Made by a program: the position numbers and the translations under genes | From: SAR116 cluster bacterium | Lineage (GTDB): Bacteria; Pseudomonadota; Alphaproteobacteria; Puniceispirillales; Puniceispirillaceae | Direction: 5' to 3' | Assembly (NCBI GenBank): GCA_002722385.1 | Contig: PBLR01000011.1 | Location: forward strand, 1-7,287 | Length of the DNA stretch: 7,287 nucleotides | Shown here: in pieces, positions 1 to 5,610 of the stretch | How positions within the stretch are numbered: position 1 is the stretch's first letter | How the letters are laid out: the number at the start of each line of letters is the position of its first letter | Notes under the pieces: generated by a model | What the model saw: only the letters and a program-made list of their open reading frames with translations | Database searches by the model: none | Told to the model about the DNA's origin: nothing

Positions 1-195
1 GACAATAACGGCTCATATGAGATTCACCAGCGTCCTGGTGAGGGCACTATTGATTTTGGTGCGATGTTCAAGAAAATTGAAGGTCTGGGCTATAAAGGCC
101 ATTATACCAACGGCTTCACCACTCTGGATGATATGCTGGCCGGCCGTTACTATATGCTGGCCCGGGCAGCAGAAGCCGGCGTTAAAATCGATTAG
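1..195 (+). CDS. Sugar-phosphate isomerase/epimerase family protein, C-terminal fragment
   Basis: Frame 1 is open from the left edge to a TAG at 193-195, giving the last 64 residues of a protein that begins outside the window. The fragment starts DNNGSYEIHQRPGEGTIDF and continues with an EGLGYKGHY segment. This matches the C-terminal end of AP-endonuclease-2/xylose-isomerase-like TIM-barrel proteins, where a D..G..(x)nH..PG.G.iDf..(x)nGY.G pattern carries the late-barrel metal- and substrate-binding His (here H9 of the fragment) and the last helix. These proteins isomerize or epimerize sugars or sugar acids, or cleave related substrates, usually with a divalent metal; the substrate cannot be told from this piece. 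It converges on the desaturase with a 17-bp gap. A role in the same carbohydrate catabolism as the genes to the right is possible but unsupported. Family assignment is fairly secure and exact function is unknown. Confidence 0.72.
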   Translation, partial: DNNGSYEIHQRPGEGTIDFGAMFKKIEGLGYKGHYTNGFTTLDDMLAGRYYMLARAAEAGVKID

Positions 196-212
196 CCGGA
201 GAATTCAGCGCG

Positions 213-1187
213 TCAGGCCGGCAGGGGCCGTTCAATGAAATAGCAGGGCTCATAGCGCTGGCGCCACAATACAGGCAGCATCTCAGCAAAAACAGGCCAC
301 AACCCGTTATAGGCAGGCGGGCACTGGTCTTTAATCACCTGATGCAAGGCAGGCAGGTTATAATAGGGCACATTCGGATACAGGTGATGTTCAAGGTGAT
401 ACTGCATATTCATATATAAAAAACTGAGTACAGGTCCCAGATGGATAGTGCGTGTGTTCATGCGGTGATCATAGACATTCTGCGCCAGGCCGACATGTTG
501 TGATAACGCAAATAAATGCCTGAGTGTGCCGCCGAATATTGTGGGCAATGGCCCGACCAGCATCAAAGGCAGCCAGCTGGACAAATAAATGCTCAGACCA
601 GCAATGCTAAGCAAGATGGCGACCCACAGCCTGGCGTTGCCCAGCGCGCCCTCAGGCAGAGCCGTCAGCCCGTTTTTTCGGTCTTTTGCGGTCAGCTGGT
701 TCAGGCTGTGAGTGAACAGGTCCCGCAACCCGTTAACAGATCGTTCCAGCATAAACAGATTTAACACCAGCGCGCGGTAATTCGGCGGGGTAGGGGTGAC
801 AATTTCAGGGTCTTTATCTGTTAAGATCGTGTGCTGGTGATGCGTATCATGGCTCTTGGTCCGCAAAAAGCTCTCTCTCAGCACCATGAAGCTAGTCAGC
901 TCAAAGAAAAATTTATTATAGGCTTTGCTCTTAAAGGCTGTGCCATGGCCAGTTTCATGTTCACGGGACTGAGAGCCGGTACTGTATAAAACAGCGTAAG
1001 CATAAAGCGGCAGAACCGCCCACCAGCTGCCCCATAAAAAGATGGTCAGCCCCATAAACAGGCCCATCAGCCCCAGCCAGCTCAGCATGTCACGCAGTGG
1101 CCGCGCGTCCTGACGCTGCATCAGCTGACGTAACACAGCCGGGTCAACTTTAATTCTGGTCCATTTTTGCTGTGAACGTTCGCTCAT
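213..1187 (-). CDS. Membrane fatty-acid desaturase family protein (rhizobitoxine-desaturase-like)
   Basis: This is a 324-residue integral membrane di-iron desaturase or hydroxylase. All three family histidine boxes are present: HETGH (residues 77-81), HDTHHQH (113-119) and HLEHH (264-268), with further histidines at 224 and 231 that may complete the iron site. Hydrophobic segments lie at about 35-72 and 187-222, which fits the usual four-helix topology with the boxes facing the cytoplasm. The region RHLFALSQHVGLAQN (223-237) and the HHLYPNVPYYNLP motif after the third box resemble what I recall of the rhizobitoxine-desaturase-like group more than plant-type delta-12 enzymes; this is from memory, not a search. 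The likely reaction is O2-dependent double-bond insertion into an acyl chain or acyl-derived substrate. The start is the only sensible ATG (the next upstream ATG, at 1204, reaches a stop after four codons), but no strong ribosome binding site precedes it. It is divergent from tctC and has no evident link to the transporter cassette. Confidence 0.85.
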   Translation of the reverse strand: MSERSQQKWTRIKVDPAVLRQLMQRQDARPLRDMLSWLGLMGLFMGLTIFLWGSWWAVLPLYAYAVLYSTGSQSREHETGHGTAFKSKAYNKFFFELTSFMVLRESFLRTKSHDTHHQHTILTDKDPEIVTPTPPNYRALVLNLFMLERSVNGLRDLFTHSLNQLTAKDRKNGLTALPEGALGNARLWVAILLSIAGLSIYLSSWLPLMLVGPLPTIFGGTLRHLFALSQHVGLAQNVYDHRMNTRTIHLGPVLSFLYMNMQYHLEHHLYPNVPYYNLPALHQVIKDQCPPAYNGLWPVFAEMLPVLWRQRYEPCYFIERPLPA

Positions 1188-1223
1188 AGCTTAGTTTCGC
1201 TTCATGTTCTGTTCAGGCTGCCG

Positions 1224-1240
1224 CATCCTTGAAAAGGATG
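1224..1240. other. Perfect 7-bp hairpin in the desaturase/tctC intergenic region
   Basis: CATCCTT at 1224-1230 is followed by three bases and its exact reverse complement AAGGATG at 1234-1240. A short CAGG (1214-1217) and CCTG (1243-1246) could pair outside it. It lies 37 bp upstream of the desaturase ATG, so it would be in that gene's leader RNA if transcription starts further right. No T-run follows on the minus strand, and on the plus strand only CTTTT follows some bases later, so it is not a convincing terminator. Its function is unknown. Confidence 0.4.
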
Positions 1241-1321
1241 AACCTGCTTTTCACCAATGCGCAAGTCCAAATTTCGGTTTTCTTATGAGCAAAAAAATCT
1301 GCCGCGATAAGAAGTCATCAC

Positions 1322-1350
1322 TTGCCAACCGCCAAATAACGCTGTTTACT
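1322..1350 (+). promoter_or_regulatory. Candidate sigma70 promoter for tctCBA
   Basis: TTGCCA (1322-1327, five of six matches to TTGACA) is followed by an exact 17-bp spacer and TTTACT (1345-1350, four of six matches to TATAAT). Transcription would start near 1357, about 45 bases before the tctC ATG. The AT-rich block just downstream (TATAAA at 1356-1361, TATACC at 1372-1377) offers alternative -10 elements but without a well-placed -35. Assigned by eye; moderate to low confidence. Confidence 0.35.
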
Positions 1351-1362
1351 TATTGTATAAAT

Positions 1363-1386
1363 GGAATTGTGTATACCAAAATTTCC
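1363..1386. promoter_or_regulatory. Candidate operator for an FCD-type GntR regulator upstream of tctC
   Basis: An imperfect inverted repeat centred near GTATAC (1371-1376) is flanked by GGAA (1363-1366) and TTCC (1383-1386). On the minus strand its core reads TTTGGTATACACAATT, close to the TTGGTATACCAA type of site known for UxuR/ExuR-like members of the FCD GntR family but with one extra base. Just upstream, 1352-1362 reads ATTGTATAAAT, matching the first part of the ATTGTATACAAT-type site bound by other FCD regulators. Together they cover the predicted transcription start of tctC, where a repressor would act. The obvious candidate binder is the GntR protein at 6625-7287. This is an inference from pattern alone. 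Confidence 0.3.
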
Positions 1387-1394
1387 AAGGGAGG
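1387..1394 (+). promoter_or_regulatory. Shine-Dalgarno sequence deciding the tctC start
   Basis: AAGGGAGG ends 8 bases before the ATG at 1403. It is the best ribosome binding site in this intergenic region and lies inside the longer reading frame that begins at 1361, so it supports 1403 as the true start. Confidence 0.75.
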
Positions 1395-1402
1395 ATTTGC
1401 AC

Positions 1403-2380
1403 ATGAAAACGACAAAACTATTAGCAACCGTTGGTTCTGGTGTGGCCATCATGGCCGGTGCCATGATGATGACAGCGACACCGGCGATTTCTGACGATAA
1501 GCCAGCGATCGAAGTGATCACACATGCTGGTGCAGGTGGCGGTACAGACGTGAATGCCAGAATGATGATGATTCGTACACGTCGCGCCCTGAAGCAGGAC
1601 ATGGTTGTTGTAAATAAGCGTGGCGGCGGCGGTGCTGCGGCAATGAATTATTTCAAAACACGTCCAGCTGATGGCAACACAATATTGATGTTTACTGTCG
1701 GCCACGCGATTTCTATGGCTGCTGGCAAAACAAAGCTGACTCTTGATGAGATGGCACCACTTGGCCGCGGCACAAATGATCCGCAAATCCTGATGGTGAA
1801 TTGTAAGAAGACAAAATATAAGACACCTGAAGAATTTGTTGCTGGCGTCAAAGCTGGTGATAAGCTGACTTATGGCGGTACACAGTCAGGTACTATTGAC
1901 CATATCACTGTGTATCTGTGGGCCAAGAAGATGGGCCAGCCAATGCCAAATTATGTCCCATTTGGTGGCGGTGCTGAACTGGCTACACAGCTGGTCGCTG
2001 GTGCGGTTGACGTTGGTACATTGAACCTGTCTGAAGCCTTGTCACAAGTTGAGGCTGGTGACGTATGTCCGATGGTTATCCTGGACAGAAATCCAATGGC
2101 CCCAATTCCAAAGGCAAAGACATCTGTCGAAATGGGCATCGATTTAGAGCTGGCCACCACTCGCGGCTATGCCACACATGCTGGTGTTGATAAGGCCCGT
2201 CTTGACGAGCTGGAAGCAGGCATGATGAAGGCTATGGGTCATTCACTTTATCAGGCTTATCTGATGAACTCTGGTCTCGATTCAACGTCACCTATGGGTG
2301 CTGCCGAATGGGGTAAGCAGATGAAGATGATGGTTAATGAATTTGGCCCGGCCCTGAAAGAAATGGGTTTGGTTAAGTAA
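1403..2380 (+). CDS. tctC: TTT transporter periplasmic substrate-binding protein (TctC/Bug family)
   Basis: This 325-residue extracytoplasmic solute receptor captures a small carboxylate and delivers it to TctAB. Residues 1 to about 30 form a signal peptide (KTTK, a hydrophobic stretch, then TATPAIS before DD). The mature protein has the family landmarks in order: HAGAGGGTDVNAR (41-53), the ligand-binding loop with a conserved Asp; NKRGGGGAAAMNYF (71-84), like the usual NkpGaGG; PADGNTIL (88-95), like pDGyTl; and VPFGGGAELATQLVAGAVD (185-203). The length is normal for the family. The start at 1403 is chosen because of the upstream AAGGGAGG and because the signal peptide then begins at residue 1; a longer frame from 1361 adds 14 residues that spoil the signal. 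Two cysteines (134 and 222) could form a periplasmic disulfide. Methionine is unusually abundant (28 residues). Thr is mostly ACA and many Gly/Ala codons end in T, which suggests high expression. The ligand is unknown. Confidence 0.9.
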   Translation: MKTTKLLATVGSGVAIMAGAMMMTATPAISDDKPAIEVITHAGAGGGTDVNARMMMIRTRRALKQDMVVVNKRGGGGAAAMNYFKTRPADGNTILMFTVGHAISMAAGKTKLTLDEMAPLGRGTNDPQILMVNCKKTKYKTPEEFVAGVKAGDKLTYGGTQSGTIDHITVYLWAKKMGQPMPNYVPFGGGAELATQLVAGAVDVGTLNLSEALSQVEAGDVCPMVILDRNPMAPIPKAKTSVEMGIDLELATTRGYATHAGVDKARLDELEAGMMKAMGHSLYQAYLMNSGLDSTSPMGAAEWGKQMKMMVNEFGPALKEMGLVK

Positions 2381-2402
2381 TCACCTTAGCTTCCAATATG
2401 TT

Positions 2403-2436
2403 GCGCTCCCGCATGGTTTTGCGGGAGCGTCTTTTT
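2403..2436 (+). terminator. Intrinsic terminator/attenuator between tctC and tctB
   Basis: CGCTCCCGCA (2404-2413) pairs perfectly with TGCGGGAGCG (2420-2429) around a 6-base loop, and the stem runs directly into TCTTTTT (2430-2436). This is a textbook Rho-independent terminator, 22 bases after the tctC stop codon and 18 bases before the tctB start. Because tctB and tctA have no other visible promoter, the likely role is partial termination, so the binding protein is made in excess over the membrane subunits. Confidence 0.85.
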
Positions 2437-2439
2437 CAC

Positions 2440-2447
2440 GGGGGTGG
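2440..2447 (+). promoter_or_regulatory. Ribosome binding site deciding the tctB start
   Basis: GGGGGTGG ends 7 bases before the ATG at 2455. It lies downstream of the terminator hairpin and supports the shorter reading of tctB. Confidence 0.6.
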
Positions 2448-2454
2448 ATTGACA

Positions 2455-2913
2455 ATGTTCAAACAACAAATCGTGCCGATTGTGCTGACAACTATTTCTG
2501 TTGTGATCATCTATCTGGCATTACAGCTGGATTTGTCACCGCCTATGATTGTAGGGGACAGTATGCAGCCGCGATCATTTCCCATATTTTTGATGATACT
2601 AAATCTTATTCTGACAGCTGTACTCGCTTTTCAGATTTACAAGACACCACCAAAGCAGCCTGAACCGATAAATCGTGCGGCGTGGTCATCCATGATTCTG
2701 ATGGTTCTTTTTTATGGGCTGACTGTTTCCACTGATATGTTTATTGGCATTGCGGTGGTGATGTTTTTGATGTCATTGGCGTGGGGAGAACGGCGCTTGC
2801 TGGTCGCGACGGCGAATGCGGTTCTTACGCCTTTCTTCATTTTTCTTCTATTTGATAATGTCTTACGTATTCGGTTCCCGCGGGGTATTCTGATGAACTG
2901 GTATTACGGTTAG
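2455..2913 (+). CDS. tctB: TTT transporter small membrane subunit (TctB family)
   Basis: This 152-residue hydrophobic protein would be the small inner-membrane partner of TctA in the importer; its precise role is not well defined in this family. Hydrophobic segments lie at about residues 7-24, 43-62, 78-92, 95-110 and 115-135, with the last three close together, which fits the four to five helices of TctB. The QPRSFP stretch (38-43) after helix 1 and FPRGIL (141-146) near the C-terminus match the P..fP and LP.G elements of the family. The ATG at 2455 is chosen over an in-frame ATG at 2398. The earlier one would place 19 mostly charged residues encoded by the terminator hairpin in front of helix 1, and it has no good ribosome binding site. 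The gene lies 74 bp after tctC and 12 bp before tctA, and is probably cotranscribed with both, at a reduced level relative to tctC. Confidence 0.85.
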   Translation: MFKQQIVPIVLTTISVVIIYLALQLDLSPPMIVGDSMQPRSFPIFLMILNLILTAVLAFQIYKTPPKQPEPINRAAWSSMILMVLFYGLTVSTDMFIGIAVVMFLMSLAWGERRLLVATANAVLTPFFIFLLFDNVLRIRFPRGILMNWYYG

Positions 2914-2918
2914 GGAGG
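2913..2918 (+). promoter_or_regulatory. tctA Shine-Dalgarno overlapping the tctB stop
   Basis: GGGAGG begins with the last base of the tctB TAG stop codon and ends 7 bases before the tctA ATG. The arrangement suggests translational coupling of the two membrane subunits. Confidence 0.7.
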
Positions 2919-2925
2919 CAAACTG

Positions 2926-4431
2926 ATGTATGAAGCGTTATCTGCTCTGGGCTCTGTGTTCTTTGATCCCTATTTGCTGTTTCTCATTTTTGCGACCACC
3001 ATCATCGGTATTGTGATCGGTGTGTTGCCCGGATTGGGGGCGACCACAGGGGCAGCCCTTTTGCTCCCGTTTACGCTGACAATGGAACCTGTGCATGCGA
3101 TTGCGGTTCTGGCAACGATTTATGTCTCAGCGACATTTGCCGGGTCGATAACCGCTATTTTGATTAACACGCCAGGGACATCTGCGGCAGCTGCCACCAC
3201 GTTTGACGGCTTTCCGCTGGCACAGCGTGGTGAAGCCGGGCGGGCATTGGGTATTGCGGTAATTGCTTCTACTTTTGGCGGCATCGTGTCTGTGATCGTG
3301 CTGTGTTTTGCTGCGCCTTTGCTGGCTCGTGTGGCCTATGAATTCCGGCCGCCTGAATATTTTGCCCTGACGATTTTTGGTTTGTCCATGTTGGCCAGTA
3401 TCAGTTCAGGCGGTGCGGTGAAAAACCTGATCGGTGGTGTGTTCGGGGTCTGGTTATCAACGATCGGTGCGGAACGCGTGACGGCGATTGAACGGTTCAT
3501 GTTTGGCAATTATGAACTTTATGAAGGCCTATCTTTCGTGCCTGTTATGATCGGCCTGTTTGCGATGTCAGAACTTCTGGTCCAGTCAAAAATGGCAAAT
3601 CAGGCTGTTGAGTTCATAAAGATGAAGGCTGTTCAACTGCCCAGTCGTGCAGATTACAAGAAAATCTGGAAGACTGTTGTCCGTTCCTCCGGCATCGGCA
3701 CATTTATTGGCATCCTGCCAGCTGAAGGGGCAACGGTTGCGTCCATGATCGGCTATTCTGAGGCCAAGAGATGGTCGAAGAACAAAGAAGAATTTGGCAA
3801 AGGTTCAATAGAAGGCATTGCCGGCGCGGAATCCGCGAATAACGCGGCGACTGGCGGGGCGATGGGGCCAACCATGGTTCTGGGCATTCCAGGAAGCGGG
3901 ACAACGGCGATTATTCTGGTGGGGTTGATGGTGCATGGTCTGCGCCCTGGCCCGTATCTGTTCACAGAACAGGTTGAAGCGGTCTACCAGATATTTGGGT
4001 CTATGTTTGTTGCGAATATCGTCTTCCTGCTTATGGGTCTGTATGCTGCAAAGATTTTTGCCCGGATTTCCCTGATCCCAACACCAATATTGTGGCCGAT
4101 TGTATTTGCCTTGTCGGTGATTGGGGCTTATGCGCTGAATTCCTCATTGCTTGATATCTGGATTGTTCTGATATTTGGTGTAATCGGGTTTTTGGCCCGC
4201 CGGTTTGGCTTTGCTGTTGCCCCGATTGCGGTTGGTCTGATTCTGGGCAAGATGGTTGAAGTGAACCTGCAGAACTCACTGAAGATATTCAATGGTGAAT
4301 GGTGGCTTATATTCACTCAGCCCTTGGCGGTATTTTTCCTGTTGCTGGCGTTCCTGGGCTTATGCGGACCGCAACTGTTCAGGCTGGTGACAAGGGGGTC
4401 ATTTGACGCTAAAGAGGGGCAGAGCAAGTAA
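2926..4431 (+). CDS. tctA: TTT transporter large membrane subunit (TctA family)
   Basis: This 501-residue polytopic inner-membrane protein forms the substrate channel of the secondary, ion-driven TTT importer. Both inverted-repeat signature regions are intact. The first is GVLPGLGATTGAALLLPFT (32-50), followed by NTPGTSAAAATTFDGFPLA (81-99) and the GEAGRALGIA stretch (102-111). The second is GILPAEGATVASMIGY (262-277), followed by GSIEGIAGAESANNAA (293-308) and GIPGSGTTAIILVGLMVHG (320-338). About a dozen hydrophobic segments are spread from residue 15 to 480, and the length is normal for the family. The second signature has PAEGAT where many relatives have PG.GAT, a minor change. The start has a good ribosome binding site 7 bases upstream. 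It is the last gene of the importer operon, and its TAA is only 3 bp from the stop codon of the convergent enolase-superfamily gene. TTT systems typically carry tricarboxylates, dicarboxylates or aromatic and sugar acids; the sequence does not reveal which. Confidence 0.93.
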   Translation: MYEALSALGSVFFDPYLLFLIFATTIIGIVIGVLPGLGATTGAALLLPFTLTMEPVHAIAVLATIYVSATFAGSITAILINTPGTSAAAATTFDGFPLAQRGEAGRALGIAVIASTFGGIVSVIVLCFAAPLLARVAYEFRPPEYFALTIFGLSMLASISSGGAVKNLIGGVFGVWLSTIGAERVTAIERFMFGNYELYEGLSFVPVMIGLFAMSELLVQSKMANQAVEFIKMKAVQLPSRADYKKIWKTVVRSSGIGTFIGILPAEGATVASMIGYSEAKRWSKNKEEFGKGSIEGIAGAESANNAATGGAMGPTMVLGIPGSGTTAIILVGLMVHGLRPGPYLFTEQVEAVYQIFGSMFVANIVFLLMGLYAAKIFARISLIPTPILWPIVFALSVIGAYALNSSLLDIWIVLIFGVIGFLARRFGFAVAPIAVGLILGKMVEVNLQNSLKIFNGEWWLIFTQPLAVFFLLLAFLGLCGPQLFRLVTRGSFDAKEGQSK

Positions 4432-4437
4432 GCGTCA
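4404..4437. repeat. Inverted repeat spanning the two convergent stop codons
   Basis: TGACGCT (4404-4410) and its exact reverse complement AGCGTCA (4431-4437) enclose 20 bases that include most of the tctA stop codon; the right arm contains the stop of the minus-strand gene. The stem is short, the loop long, and no T-run follows on either strand, so this is at most a weak bidirectional transcript end and may be chance. Confidence 0.3.
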
Positions 4438-5562
4438 GTCGATTTCAAACGCAGTCAGGGCTGCGGTGTTTAAGTCAAACCCCAGCCCCGGCGTCTCGCT
4501 CATCTCCAGCCAGCCCTCTTTGGGTTCTGGAAGACCGGTGTAGATTTGTTTGCAGACCTCAACAGAGCTGTAATGATATTCAACCAGTCCGCCATTTGAC
4601 ACGCCGGCCTGCAGATGCTGGTTAAAAAAGGGCCAGGCCCCGCCATTATCCACCGAAATGTTAAAGCTGTTCGCCAGAGCGGCGATTTTCTGGCATTGGG
4701 TAAAGCCGCCGGTTATCGCCACATTGGGCTGGATGATATCAACCGCACCAGCGATCATCATATCCCTGAAGCGATAGGCCTGACCTTCATTTTGACCGCA
4801 AGCAAGGCGGATAGAGGTCTGGCTGCGCAGTTCGGCCATCTGCCGGACATCATTTTGGATGATTGGCTCTTCAAAAAATTCAATGTGATAGTCTTCAATC
4901 ATCGAACAGAGCGCGCGGGCGTGATACAGATCAAGGCTGCAATTGGCATCAATAAACAACTCAGCTTTTGGTCCTGCCGCCTCACGCACTGTTCTTACAC
5001 GTGTCGCGTCTTCTACAATGACATCTGCCAGCAGGCGCGGCTCATCCCGTCGTTTCAGGGCCTGATTGCCGACGGTCATCTTCAGCCGGTGAAAGCCGTT
5101 CTTTTGCCAGTTTTGTGCGGCCTCAGCCAGCTCTTCTGTGCGATAAAAGCCAAAGCCAAAGGTGGCATAAACAGGGCATTTGCCGCGTGCCCCGCCCAGC
5201 AGCTTCCAGATCGGCTGGCCGAGGGCTTTGCCTTTGATATCCCATAAGGCAATGTCAATCGCGGCGATTGCATGCATGCCTACACCAGACTGGCCGCGCG
5301 GCACCAGAAGCCAGTACAGCTGATCCCAAATCTGTTCATGCCGCATGGGGTCAGCCCCGATCAGTTCTGGTGCGGCAATAGACAGAACCGCCGCCTTTAT
5401 TGGTACCGCCGGCCCGATAGAGGTCAGCCCATGACCGGTGAGGCCGTCATCAGTATCAATTTCCACCACACAGACTTGATGCGCGGCTGTCTTGACCTCA
5501 GCTGTGATATCCAGCTCTGCTGTTACATTCAGCGCGTAGGCCCTGACCGCGGTGATCTTCAT
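4435..5562 (-). CDS. Mandelate racemase/muconate lactonizing enzyme family protein (enolase superfamily)
   Basis: This 375-residue cytoplasmic enzyme belongs to a fold that removes the proton next to a carboxylate and then dehydrates, racemizes or cycloisomerizes the substrate. The N-terminal capping domain starts MKITAVRAYAL. The family signature AIAAIDIALWDIKGKALG (98-115) is followed by PIWKLLGG. In the barrel, K161 (in FHRLKMTVG) is the likely base; the preceding position of the KxK motif is Arg159. Metal ligands D205 (IDAN) and E231 (EEP) are clear. The third ligand position reads CGQNEG (255-260), with Gln257 where Glu is usual. The His-Asp dyad of true mandelate racemases is not seen: these positions are near Asn280 (QPN) and Asn307-Gly308 (DNGGAW). 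The NGGAWPFFNQHLQAGVSNG region resembles a sugar-acid-dehydratase-like subgroup as I recall it. The gene starts 48 bp after the pdxA-like gene and is probably in its operon. The most likely role is an acid-sugar or hydroxyacid dehydratase; the substrate is unknown. Confidence 0.88.
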   Translation of the reverse strand: MKITAVRAYALNVTAELDITAEVKTAAHQVCVVEIDTDDGLTGHGLTSIGPAVPIKAAVLSIAAPELIGADPMRHEQIWDQLYWLLVPRGQSGVGMHAIAAIDIALWDIKGKALGQPIWKLLGGARGKCPVYATFGFGFYRTEELAEAAQNWQKNGFHRLKMTVGNQALKRRDEPRLLADVIVEDATRVRTVREAAGPKAELFIDANCSLDLYHARALCSMIEDYHIEFFEEPIIQNDVRQMAELRSQTSIRLACGQNEGQAYRFRDMMIAGAVDIIQPNVAITGGFTQCQKIAALANSFNISVDNGGAWPFFNQHLQAGVSNGGLVEYHYSSVEVCKQIYTGLPEPKEGWLEMSETPGLGFDLNTAALTAFEID

Positions 5563-5610
5563 GCCCTCATGCTCCGTTCCCCTTTGACGGTGGTTTTATG
5601 CTGTCCGGTC

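Noticed and set aside
17..238. 73-codon plus-strand frame at the left edge
   Set aside because: It overlaps the isomerase/epimerase fragment in another frame and has no family resemblance; frame 1 clearly matches a known protein C-terminus.
196..240. Possible terminator between the isomerase fragment and the desaturase (GGCC/GGCC inverted repeat near 216-230)
   Set aside because: The pairing is only about 4 bp, lies inside the desaturase C-terminal codons and has no T-run on either strand.
1361..1402. Upstream in-frame ATG for tctC adding 14 residues
   Set aside because: The added residues would precede and disrupt a normal signal peptide, and the strong Shine-Dalgarno lies inside this stretch, pointing to 1403.
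1204..1494. 96-codon plus-strand frame spanning the intergenic region into tctC
   Set aside because: It runs into the tctC signal-peptide region in a different frame and has no recognisable domain or good ribosome binding site.
4615..5247. 210-codon plus-strand frame opposite the enolase-superfamily gene
   Set aside because: The minus-strand gene carries clear catalytic motifs; this antisense frame shows no domain, membrane segments or ribosome binding site and is a by-product of codon bias.
5563..5610. Possible hairpin or promoter between the pdxA-like and enolase-superfamily genes
   Set aside because: Only weak pairing and no convincing -35/-10 pair; the 48-bp gap is best read as an operon spacer.
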